Origin: CAYOEZ01 sp964402955
Lineage (GTDB): Bacteria > Chloroflexota > DTOL01 > DAOUCN01
Assembly (NCBI GenBank): GCA_964402955.1
Contig: CAYOEZ010000014.1
Location: 1 to 41,164, forward strand
DNA length: 41,164 nucleotides
Direction: 5' to 3'
Under the pieces are notes generated by a model that saw only the letters and a program-made list of their open reading frames with translations, searched no databases and was not told the DNA's origin. Positions 31,176 through 38,784 of the stretch are shown piece by piece; position 1 is the first letter of the stretch; the number at the start of each line of letters is the position of its first letter. A program made the translations under genes and the position numbers.

Positions 31176-31254
31176 ACGTAGTGGCGCTGCTTGCTGCGCC
31201 CATCCCTGCTGTCTCAACGGCGTGCATCTGGCGCAGCAAGCAGCGCCACTACGT
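31176..31254. repeat. Perfect 25-bp inverted repeat between pyrC and pyrB
   Basis: Arms at 31176-31200 and 31230-31254 are exact inverse complements over 25 bp, beginning ACGTAGTGGCGCTGC, around a 29-bp centre. The element is 79 bp long with no target-site duplication at its edges. It occupies the pyrC-pyrB gap (210 bp) and could fold into a long hairpin in the message. It may be a MITE or REP remnant or a processing signal. No transposase is present. Confidence 0.8.
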
Positions 31255-31263
31255 CCTCACCAC

Positions 31264-31287
31264 AACCGTGAACGGTTACGTTAACGT
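31264..31287. repeat. Two adjacent small palindromes before pyrB
   Basis: AACCGT-GA-ACGGTT (31264-31277) is followed directly by the 10-bp palindrome ACGTTAACGT (31278-31287). Both lie 40-63 bp before the pyrB ATG and could form an operator, but no supporting data are in the sequence. Confidence 0.35.
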
Positions 31288-31326
31288 GTGCGTTTCACAT
31301 CGATTATCCAATTCAGGAGGCGCCGC

Positions 31327-32316
31327 ATGCCAGCCAATGAGACTCGGAGCAAACGCAAGAGCCGCCAGCCCTTTGGCGACCGTATGGAGAGCATTTTCTA
31401 CAAGCGAGACATCTTATCGGTCGAGCAGTTTTCGCGCAGTGAACTGGAGATCATCTTCACTGTCGCCGAAGACATGCGCACCATGGTCGAGCGTGTCGGT
31501 TCGCTCGAGATACTGCGCGGACGCGTGATCGCCTGCCTCTTCTACGAGCCATCGACCCGTACCAGTTCGTCGTTCATCGCCGCCACCGAGCGTTTGGGCG
31601 GGCAGGTCATCCCGATCAACGAGGTGCGCTATTCATCGGTGACGAAGGGCGAGTCGCTGCGTGATACGGTGCGCACCCTGGAGTGTTACGCCGATGTGAT
31701 TGTGCTGCGCCATCCGGAGACCGGCTCAGCCGCCGTTGCCGCCGACGTGGCGCGCAAGCCGGTCATCAACGCCGGCGACGGGTCGGGCGAGCACCCGACG
31801 CAGGCGCTCTTGGACATCTTCACCATCAAAGAAGAGCTAGGCACGATCGATGGCCTGACGGTGACGATGCTCGGCGACCTCAAGTATGGCCGTACCGTGC
31901 ATTCGCTGGCTCGCCTGCTTTCCCTCTATGATGTTCGCATCAACTTCGTCTCTCCCGACATGCTGCGCGTTCCCCAGCCCACCATCGACTTCCTGCGTCA
32001 AAAGCAGATACCGATTACCCAGCAGAGCAGCCTGGATGATGTGCTGGGGCAGACGGATGTCTTGTATGTGACGCGCGTGCAGAAGGAGCGCTTCGAGAAC
32101 CAGGCCGACTACGAGCAGGTCAAAGACTGCTACTCGGTGACGAATAACACCCTGCGAATGGCCAAAGAGCACATGATCGTGATGCACCCCCTGCCGCGCC
32201 TCACGGAGATTGCCGAGGAGGTCGACGCTGATCCGCGCGCCGCCTACTTCAGACAAATGGAGAACGGCCTGTATATCCGCATGGCGCTGTTGGCGCTGGT
32301 ACTGGGACGAGCGTAG
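31327..32316 (+). CDS. pyrB: Aspartate carbamoyltransferase catalytic subunit
   Basis: Joins carbamoyl phosphate to aspartate, the first committed step of pyrimidine synthesis. Motifs: EPSTRTSSSF (carbamoyl-phosphate binding), GDGSGEHPTQALLD, LGDLKYGRTVHSL and MHPLPRLTEI. Length 329 aa. The ATG at 31327 follows AGGAGG; an in-frame earlier start at 31288 lacks one. No pyrI regulatory subunit is in the window. Second enzyme gene of the operon. Confidence 0.95.
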   Translation: MPANETRSKRKSRQPFGDRMESIFYKRDILSVEQFSRSELEIIFTVAEDMRTMVERVGSLEILRGRVIACLFYEPSTRTSSSFIAATERLGGQVIPINEVRYSSVTKGESLRDTVRTLECYADVIVLRHPETGSAAVAADVARKPVINAGDGSGEHPTQALLDIFTIKEELGTIDGLTVTMLGDLKYGRTVHSLARLLSLYDVRINFVSPDMLRVPQPTIDFLRQKQIPITQQSSLDDVLGQTDVLYVTRVQKERFENQADYEQVKDCYSVTNNTLRMAKEHMIVMHPLPRLTEIAEEVDADPRAAYFRQMENGLYIRMALLALVLGRA

Positions 32317-32335
32317 TGATAGGATGGAGCAGACG

Positions 32336-33799
32336 ATGACTTTTCTGGAGAAACTGAAGCTGCGCGTGGCTGCCAGCAATAGCCTGCTGTGTGTGGGGCT
32401 TGACCCCGCGCCACAGATGCTGGCAGGCAAGGGAAGGACGCCTGCGCTCGCCGCCCTGGCCCTCAACAAACGTACTATCGCCGCCACGAAGGACGTGGCC
32501 TGCGCCTTCAAACCCAATATGGCTTTCTATGAATCGATGGGCCTGCCGGGGTTCGGCGTCCTCACCGAGACGATGGCGATGATTCCTGATGACATCCCCG
32601 TTATCCTCGACGCCAAACGCGCCGATGTGGGCTCAACGTCAGAGGGCTACGCCCGCTTTGTCTTCGATGTGCTGGGCGCAGATGCCGTGACCGTCAACCC
32701 CTACCTGGGCGGCGACGCACTGGCGCCGTTTCTGACGCGCTCAGACCGCGGCATCATTGTGCTCTGCCGCACATCCAACCCCGGGGCGCGCGAGCTGCAA
32801 GACCTGACGGCTGATGGTCTACCGTTCTACCAGCAGGTGGCGCACCTGGCGCAAACGTGGAATGCGGCGGGTAACGTCCTCCTGGTCATGGGGGCAACGT
32901 ATCCGTCGGAGATGGCCTGGGCGCGCTCGTACTTCCCGGACATGTGGTTCCTGGCGCCCGGCGTGGGCGCGCAGGGCGGCGACCTCGAGTCGGCGACGCG
33001 AGCGGGCCTGAATGCCGCCGGCGATGGCATCATCGTCAGTGTTTCACGTGCCATCATGGGCGCGGCCGATCCGCACGCAGTTGCTGTTGAGATGCGCGAC
33101 AGGATCAACCTGGTGCGCGATGAGGTGCGGGGCAAGGGTTCTCAGCCGCCCGCGGATGGCGCCGCTACCTTCACGACGACCCTGAGCATGAGGCAGACTG
33201 AGGATCTGGTACTGGGACTGCATGACGTCGGCTGTGTTCAGTTTGGTTCGTACAAGCTCAAGTCCGGCATCACGTCGCCGATCTACATCGACCTGCGCCG
33301 CATAGTTGCCGACGCCGGGCTGCTGCGCATGGTTGCGCGGGCCTGCGAGCGCCTTCTCACCCCGCTCATCTTCGACCGGCTGGCTGCGTTGCCCTACGCC
33401 GGTCTGCCCATCGGCACGGCGGTGGCGTTGGAGATCAACAAGCCTCTGATCTATCCGCGGCGCGAGGTGAAGAGCTACGGCACAGGCAGGGCGATCGAGG
33501 GCGTCTTCAAGGCCGGCGAGACAGTGGCCATCATCGATGACCTGATCACGACCGGGCTGAGCAAGATCGAAGCGCTTGCTCCGCTCACGGCGGCAGGTCT
33601 GAAGGTAGAGGACATCGTGGTTCTGATCGACCGCGAACAGGGCGGCGCGGCTGAGCTGGCTGCGCATGGACTGCGATTGCACAGTGTTTTGACGCTGACG
33701 ACGTTGCTGGAGATTCTGCTGCGGCGTGGCCGCATCAGCGCTGAGGAGTATGCACGGGTGTGCACATTCCTGGCCGCGGAGGATAGCCACGGTGGATGA
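32336..33799 (+). CDS. Orotidine-5'-phosphate decarboxylase / orotate phosphoribosyltransferase fusion
   Basis: A 487-residue bifunctional enzyme for the last two steps to UMP. The N-terminal part (about 1-270) is a PyrF of the type-2 class (LCVGLDPAP, LDAKRADVGSTSEGYA). The C-terminal part (about 280-487) is PyrE, with PRPP loop VAIIDDLITTGLS and YPRREVKSYGTG. The order is the reverse of eukaryotic UMP synthase. The ATG at 32336 has GGAG 7 bases upstream; an ATG at 32324 has a weaker site. Its 3' end overlaps pyrD by 8 bases, so translation is coupled. Confidence 0.93.
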   Translation: MTFLEKLKLRVAASNSLLCVGLDPAPQMLAGKGRTPALAALALNKRTIAATKDVACAFKPNMAFYESMGLPGFGVLTETMAMIPDDIPVILDAKRADVGSTSEGYARFVFDVLGADAVTVNPYLGGDALAPFLTRSDRGIIVLCRTSNPGARELQDLTADGLPFYQQVAHLAQTWNAAGNVLLVMGATYPSEMAWARSYFPDMWFLAPGVGAQGGDLESATRAGLNAAGDGIIVSVSRAIMGAADPHAVAVEMRDRINLVRDEVRGKGSQPPADGAATFTTTLSMRQTEDLVLGLHDVGCVQFGSYKLKSGITSPIYIDLRRIVADAGLLRMVARACERLLTPLIFDRLAALPYAGLPIGTAVALEINKPLIYPRREVKSYGTGRAIEGVFKAGETVAIIDDLITTGLSKIEALAPLTAAGLKVEDIVVLIDREQGGAAELAAHGLRLHSVLTLTTLLEILLRRGRISAEEYARVCTFLAAEDSHGG

Positions 33800-34724
33800 A
33801 CAAACGCTGGTGGTGACTCTCTGCGGACGGCGATTGCAGACGCCGCTCGTGTTGGCGTCGGGTGTGGCCGGCGAGAACATGCAGTGGCTGCTCGACGCGG
33901 CGCGGGCCGGCGCCGGCGCCGTCGTCACCAAGTCGATCAGTCTGGAAGCGCGCGAGGGACATCCTGAGCCGACGGTGATCGAGTGGGGGCATGGCCTCAT
34001 CAACGCCGTCGGGTTGCGCAACTCGGGAGCGCCGCGCGTAGCCCAGGAGTTGGCCGTCTTGAAACAGAAGCTGGCTGCGCTGGACGTGCCGTTGATTGCC
34101 AGTGTGTTTGCCGAGACAGTGCGCGGCTATGGCGACGTGACGCAGGCGATTGCCGCGGCGCAGCCCGACATGATCGAGGTCAACATCTCCTGCCCGAATG
34201 TCGAGGCGGAGTTCGGCAAGCCCTTTGCGGCGGATCCGAGCAGCGCCGCGGCGGTGACACGCGCCGTGAAGGATGTGGCGCGTTGCCCGGTCATCGTCAA
34301 GCTGTCGCCCAACGTGACTGACATCGGAGCGATTGCGCGGGCCGTCGAGGAGGCAGGCGCGGATGCCATCTGCGCCATCAACAGCCTTACCGGCATGGTT
34401 ATCGACCTGGCCACGGGCAAGCCGGTTCTGGCCAACCGCACGGGGGGCGTTACCGGCGCGGCCATCCGCCCCATTGCCGTGCGCTGTGTCTACGAGATAG
34501 CGCGCGCCGTGAAAATCCCCGTGATCGGACTGGGTGGGGTGGAGCATGGGCGCGACATCGTCGAGATGGTGATGGCGGGAGCGACGGCCGTCGGCGTCGG
34601 CTCGGCGGTCTATGTGCGCGGTCCGTCGGTGTTCTCCGAACTGTTGCTGCAACTGGTCGACTGCCTCGATGAGCACGGCTATGGCAGCCTGGACGAGATA
34701 CGCGGCCTGACGCACAGGATGTGA
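33792..34724 (+). CDS. pyrD: Dihydroorotate dehydrogenase, class 1B-like
   Basis: FMN enzyme oxidising dihydroorotate to orotate. The 310 residues carry the FMN-binding barrel motifs VLASGVAGEN, VNISCPNVEAEFG (with the catalytic Cys position typical of class 1), INSLTGMVIDLATG, GGVTGAAIRPIA and GLGGVEHG. This pattern is that of class 1B, which normally works with an iron-sulfur subunit PyrK using NAD+. No pyrK is adjacent or elsewhere in the window. The GTG start at 33792 has GGAGG about 10 bases upstream and overlaps the end of the fusion gene. Last gene of the pyr operon. Confidence 0.93.
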   Translation: MDEQTLVVTLCGRRLQTPLVLASGVAGENMQWLLDAARAGAGAVVTKSISLEAREGHPEPTVIEWGHGLINAVGLRNSGAPRVAQELAVLKQKLAALDVPLIASVFAETVRGYGDVTQAIAAAQPDMIEVNISCPNVEAEFGKPFAADPSSAAAVTRAVKDVARCPVIVKLSPNVTDIGAIARAVEEAGADAICAINSLTGMVIDLATGKPVLANRTGGVTGAAIRPIAVRCVYEIARAVKIPVIGLGGVEHGRDIVEMVMAGATAVGVGSAVYVRGPSVFSELLLQLVDCLDEHGYGSLDEIRGLTHRM

Positions 34725-34779
34725 GAGACGGCGGGCGGGAGCAACACGCTACTTGACCTGGAGAAACGGCCATTTGCCC

Positions 34780-34833
34780 TTGACAATTCTCCTAATTAGG
34801 TATAAATTAGGTGAGTCGAATCGCCAGATTAGG
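34780..34833 (+). promoter_or_regulatory. Promoter with three phased ATTAGG boxes before the DUF4143-type ATPase
   Basis: TTGACA (34780-34785) precedes an AT-rich -10 region (TATAAATT, 34801-34808; TAAATT gives a 17-bp spacer). ATTAGG begins at 34795, 34806 and 34828, steps of 11 and 22 bp, on the same helix face. The first lies in the palindrome CCTAATTAGG. The arrangement looks like an operator overlapping the promoter. Confidence 0.55.
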
Positions 34834-34843
34834 GGTGAAAAGG

Positions 34844-35983
34844 GTGACCAGGTACGCCCGCACAATTCTGCCTGCGCTCGAGAACGCGTTGTTCAAGGGC
34901 AAGGTTATCGTTGTCTACGGACCGCGTCAGGTCGGCAAGACTACCCTGGTCAGGGAGGTCATCGCCCGGCAGCCAGATGGCGCGCTCTATCTCAACTGCG
35001 ATGAACCTGACGTACGCGCTGCCTTGACCGAGCAGACCTCAACTGCACTTGGTGCGCTGGTGGGGACGCGCAGGCTGGTAGTGATCGACGAAGCGCAGAG
35101 GGTGCAGAACATTGGGCTAACGCTCAAGCTCATGGTCGATAATCTGCCGAATCTCCAGGTGATCGCGACGGGTTCGTCATCTTTCGCGCTGTCCAACAGC
35201 ATCATCGAGCCGCTGACGGGCCGCAAGATAGAGTTCAACCTTTTGCCTCTCTCCGCTGGCGAACTTCTGTCGCAAGAAACGCCGCAAGAGCTGAACCGGC
35301 TTTTGGAGCAGCGCCTGCGCTTCGGCCTCTATCCGGGGGTTGTCACCAGCGACGATCCTGCCTCTGCTGTGCTGGAACTGGCCACAAGCTATCTGTATCG
35401 CGATGCCCTCGAGTACCAGACGGTGAAGAACCCCGACATGCTGCGTCGCCTGCTGCAGGCGCTGGCCTTGCAAGTCGGCAGCGAGGTTTCTTACAACGAA
35501 CTGTCCCGTTTGCTGCAGATAGACAAGGCGACGGTCGACCGGTACGTATCCCTTTTGGAACAAGCCTACGTTATCTTTCACCTCTCTCCGTTCAGCCGTA
35601 ACCTGAGGCACGAACTGAGCCGGCTGCGCAAGATATATTTCTACGATGTGGGCATCCGCAACGCGTTGATCAACAACTTCAACCCGCTAAGCGTGCGCCA
35701 GGATGTCGGCGCTCTATGGGAGAACTACTTCATTAGCGAGAGGCTCAAGAGCAATGGGAATGCGCGCCGCCACGTCAACACGTATTTCTGGCGCACATAC
35801 GATGGAGCAGAGGTCGACTATCTGGAGGAAGCGGGTGGCCGCTTGACCGGGTTCGAGTGCAAGTGGGCGTCGGACAAGTGGCGGCTTCCGGCGGCTTTTG
35901 GACGCGCCTATCCTGATAGCGAGCTCAAGTTGGCGAACCGCGAGACGTATCTTACTCTGCTGGCAGAAGGAGCCAACCAATGA
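34844..35983 (+). CDS. AAA-type ATPase with C-terminal DUF4143 nuclease-like domain
   Basis: A 379-residue archaeal-type ATPase of the family often found in accessory regions. Walker A YGPRQVGKTTL is near residue 29, Walker B is RLVVIDEAQRV, and sensor 1 is ATGSSSFAL. The middle has a winged-helix-like part (LLQIDKATVDRYVSLLEQAYVIF). The C-terminal DUF4143 domain ends in a PD-(D/E)XK-like pattern (GAEVDYLEEAGGRLTGFECKW). The GTG at 34844 has AGGGG 8 bases upstream; the GTG at 34811 falls at the predicted transcript start. Its stop overlaps the next start by 4 bases. The cellular role is unknown. Confidence 0.85.
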   Translation: MTRYARTILPALENALFKGKVIVVYGPRQVGKTTLVREVIARQPDGALYLNCDEPDVRAALTEQTSTALGALVGTRRLVVIDEAQRVQNIGLTLKLMVDNLPNLQVIATGSSSFALSNSIIEPLTGRKIEFNLLPLSAGELLSQETPQELNRLLEQRLRFGLYPGVVTSDDPASAVLELATSYLYRDALEYQTVKNPDMLRRLLQALALQVGSEVSYNELSRLLQIDKATVDRYVSLLEQAYVIFHLSPFSRNLRHELSRLRKIYFYDVGIRNALINNFNPLSVRQDVGALWENYFISERLKSNGNARRHVNTYFWRTYDGAEVDYLEEAGGRLTGFECKWASDKWRLPAAFGRAYPDSELKLANRETYLTLLAEGANQ

Positions 35984-36975
35984 ACAGGAAACAGCGTGTT
36001 CTGGCGGCGGTGCACGGCGACAAGCCTGACCGCACGCCGATTGCCCTCTGGCGACATTGGCCGCAAGTTGACCAGACAGCAGAAGGGCTAGCCAAAGCTG
36101 TCTTGAACTGGCAGGCAACGTACGATTTTGACCTGATCAAGGTGACGCCCACGGCCGGCTATGCCGTGGAAGACTGGGGCACGCGCCTGGTGGACAATGG
36201 CAACCGGGAGGGCACGCGTGACTATGTTGACCGTCCGATCAAGCATGCACGCGACTGGGAGAGACTGTGGCCGCTCGACGTCAAGAGCGGCGTGCTGGGC
36301 CGTGAATTGCAGGCGTTGCGGCTGATTCGCGCCAAGGCTGGGCCGGATGTGTTTGTCTTGCAGACGATCTTCAGCCCGCTGACCCTGGCCCGCAATCTGG
36401 CCGGAGACAACGTGTGGCTGACGCACCTGCGCGAACACCCTCAAGATCTGCGGCGTGGTCTGGCTATCATCGCCGACAGCTATGCCCGCTTCACGGAAGA
36501 GTGCTTGCGCTCGGGCGCTGATGGCATCTTCTTCGCCACGCAGTGTGCTTCGTACGATGTGCTGACTGAGGACGAGTACACGGAGTTCGGTGTGCCCTAC
36601 GACCGTCATGTGCTCGGCGCTGCTGCTGCTGCTGAGAAGGCGAACCTGATCCTGCTGCATATCCACGGCCTCAACGTCATGTTCGATCTGTTGGCGCACT
36701 CCTACCCCGTGCACATTATCAACTGGCACGACCGGCGCACGGCGCCGACGCTGGCCCAGGCGCGCACACGCACGCACGCCGCGCTGATGGGTGGCATCAA
36801 CGAGTGGCAGACGCTGGTCGAGGGCGCCGCTGACCACGTGACGTCCGAGGTGCGCGATGCCATCCAGCAGACAGGGGGCCATCGTTTTCTGGTGGGAGCG
36901 GGCTGTGTGGTGTGTCTGGATACACCGCCCGAGAACATCCGGGCGGCGCGAGCCGCGGTTGAATGGCGCTCTTGA
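35980..36975 (+). CDS. Uroporphyrinogen decarboxylase-family protein
   Basis: A 331-residue TIM-barrel protein of the URO-D superfamily. It begins MNRKQRVLAAVHGDKPDRTPIA, typical of the methyltransferase-like branch (MtaA/CmuA) and not of haem HemE, and keeps the HIHGLN and INWHD segments. No other haem genes are near, so haem synthesis is unlikely; a corrinoid-linked methyl transfer is possible but not shown. AGAAGGAG precedes the ATG, which overlaps the ATPase stop, so the two are translationally coupled despite unrelated apparent functions. Confidence 0.8.
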   Translation: MNRKQRVLAAVHGDKPDRTPIALWRHWPQVDQTAEGLAKAVLNWQATYDFDLIKVTPTAGYAVEDWGTRLVDNGNREGTRDYVDRPIKHARDWERLWPLDVKSGVLGRELQALRLIRAKAGPDVFVLQTIFSPLTLARNLAGDNVWLTHLREHPQDLRRGLAIIADSYARFTEECLRSGADGIFFATQCASYDVLTEDEYTEFGVPYDRHVLGAAAAAEKANLILLHIHGLNVMFDLLAHSYPVHIINWHDRRTAPTLAQARTRTHAALMGGINEWQTLVEGAADHVTSEVRDAIQQTGGHRFLVGAGCVVCLDTPPENIRAARAAVEWRS

Positions 36976-36983
36976 GGTTGGCG

Positions 36984-37589
36984 CTAGGCCATCACTGTGC
37001 GCAGCTTCCATAGCCCCTGCACCACAACAGCGCTCATCAGCGTGACAATCAGCGCCATGGCGGGGTCAAGGTAATTGCGGCCAAACCAGAGGAAGACGAA
37101 GAGTGCGGGGTAGAAGACGAAGGCAGTTTTGATCGCCAAGGGGATGGGTACGCGGTTAGCATTGCACAGCAGCAGCGTAATGTTGCAGCCGGTGTAGGCC
37201 AGGGCGTAGAGGGCGGCCCAAGCGCCGTTGAGCGCGCCGGCGTAGGCCAGCCCGGCGACAACCAGAATCTCGCGCACGTGATCGGCGTACTGGTCGATGA
37301 GCGCTCCATAGCGCGATGCTTTGCCCGTGTGACGCGCCAGCGCTCCATCTACACCGTCGAGCACGATCGCCAGCACCATGAGCAGGAAGGCCAGGCGAGG
37401 GTAGGGAGTGATGGCGAAGAAGATGATGAGTCCAATGGCGATCTGTGACAGTGAGACCTGATTGGGCGACACGCCCAGCCGGGCGAGGAGCAGCACAAGC
37501 GGGCGCAGCACAGCCAACCCCAGCCCACGCACGGGAGCCAGAAAGCGCCGTTCGACTGAGGAATAGGAATCCATCGGATTAGTGGACAT
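36984..37589 (-). CDS. CDP-alcohol phosphatidyltransferase
   Basis: Membrane enzyme that transfers a phosphatidyl group from CDP-diacylglycerol to an alcohol, used in phospholipid synthesis. The diagnostic DG..DG..AR...G...D...D motif is intact across DGVDGALARHTGK and GALIDQYADH (about residues 78-102), among about six membrane segments. The alcohol acceptor cannot be told. Length 201 aa. A GGGGT site lies about 8 bases before the ATG at 37589. It is the last gene of the ftsK-M19 unit on this strand and converges with the URO-D gene, 8 bp away. Confidence 0.9.
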   Translation of the reverse strand: MSTNPMDSYSSVERRFLAPVRGLGLAVLRPLVLLLARLGVSPNQVSLSQIAIGLIIFFAITPYPRLAFLLMVLAIVLDGVDGALARHTGKASRYGALIDQYADHVREILVVAGLAYAGALNGAWAALYALAYTGCNITLLLCNANRVPIPLAIKTAFVFYPALFVFLWFGRNYLDPAMALIVTLMSAVVVQGLWKLRTVMA

Positions 37590-37677
37590 AATATGTACCC
37601 CGGTTCAGGCGGCGCTGCCAAAGCGCTGTAGCGCCTCAGCGACCAGGAGGCGTCGGGCCTGCCCCCCAATCGTGCGC

Positions 37678-38766
37678 TCAGTCAGGGAGCGCACGCCCGA
37701 GCACGCGTAACCAGTTGCCGCCCATGATTCTCTCAACGGATTCAGGCGAATGCCCGCTCAGCGTAAGCAGAGGCCGCAGCAGTTGCAGGTCGGCGACGGT
37801 ATCGATCTCCGCCGGCGTCGCCTCACAGCCGAATCCTCCATCCAGATCGCTGCCGATGCCCACGTGCTTGTCGTCGCCGGCGAGCTGGCAGATGTGATCG
37901 ATGTGGCGCACGGCGGAGCTGAGGGTCACGGCGCACTTGCCCTGTTCGGGCGACCAATCGGCGTCGAGGAAGCGATTGTAGATGACGACGCCGATCACCC
38001 CGCCGCGCTGCACGAGCGCGCGAATCATCGCATCGCTCAGTTGGCGCTCCATGAGGCCGCGGTACATGACGTCACTGAGGCGGCGTCCGCCGGTCAGCAA
38101 AGCGCGGCAATTGGAGTGGGAGGCGACGATGTGGCCGTGGAAGATGTCCAGCGCCTGCCAGAAGCTTTCTTCGGCCATGTGGCTGACGTCAAGAATCAGG
38201 CCGGCGCGCTCTATCGCCTGTAGTATTTCCTTGCCCTCGGCTGTCAGCGGTCCGGTCTCTCTGTTGCCTCCGCAGTAGCGGCTGCCGCAGGCCCAGGCCA
38301 GGCCAACCTGACGCACGCCGCGCTCCTGCCACGCCGCGACGTCGGCGGGTGAGAGAATCGAGTCGCCGCCTTCGATGGCAATCATCAAACCAAATGGCCG
38401 CGGGGCGGTGGCGCCGGTCACAGTGTGCAAATCGCTGCGGCGCTTGATAAGCCTGATCGCCGAGGCAGCGGCGAGCTTACTGTAGTAGTCGAGCTGCAAC
38501 AAAGCCTGGTCATGCGCTTCTTGCGCCGTGTTGTAGGCGAAGGGGATCGGTCTGCCGCTCGTGCTACGGGCGGGCTCAACGAAGACGCTGCCGAAGACAA
38601 GGCCCACTCCGCCAGCGCGCATGTCGGGCAAACCCACAGTGCAGATGTTTTCGGTCTGAGGCCCGTTGCCGGATTCGCGGCGACGTGTCTCATGTGCGCT
38701 CTGCAGAAAGTCACGTCCCAGCGACCAGGCCGCGTAGGCGATGTCTTGGTGTGCGTCGATGATCAT
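37678..38766 (-). CDS. Membrane dipeptidase (M19 family)
   Basis: Zinc dipeptidase of the renal dipeptidase family, 362 residues. Metal ligands fit the family: HQD at the start (AHQDIAYAA), Glu in AIEGGDS, His in DVSHMAEES, His in ASHSNCR and Asp in GIGSDLDGGFG. Physiological substrates are probably dipeptides, perhaps including D-amino acid forms from the cell wall. It lies 18 bp after ftsK on the same strand, so it is co-transcribed. Confidence 0.9.
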   Translation of the reverse strand: MIIDAHQDIAYAAWSLGRDFLQSAHETRRRESGNGPQTENICTVGLPDMRAGGVGLVFGSVFVEPARSTSGRPIPFAYNTAQEAHDQALLQLDYYSKLAAASAIRLIKRRSDLHTVTGATAPRPFGLMIAIEGGDSILSPADVAAWQERGVRQVGLAWACGSRYCGGNRETGPLTAEGKEILQAIERAGLILDVSHMAEESFWQALDIFHGHIVASHSNCRALLTGGRRLSDVMYRGLMERQLSDAMIRALVQRGGVIGVVIYNRFLDADWSPEQGKCAVTLSSAVRHIDHICQLAGDDKHVGIGSDLDGGFGCEATPAEIDTVADLQLLRPLLTLSGHSPESVERIMGGNWLRVLGRALPD

Positions 38767-38784
38767 GATATTGTCCTACCCTGA

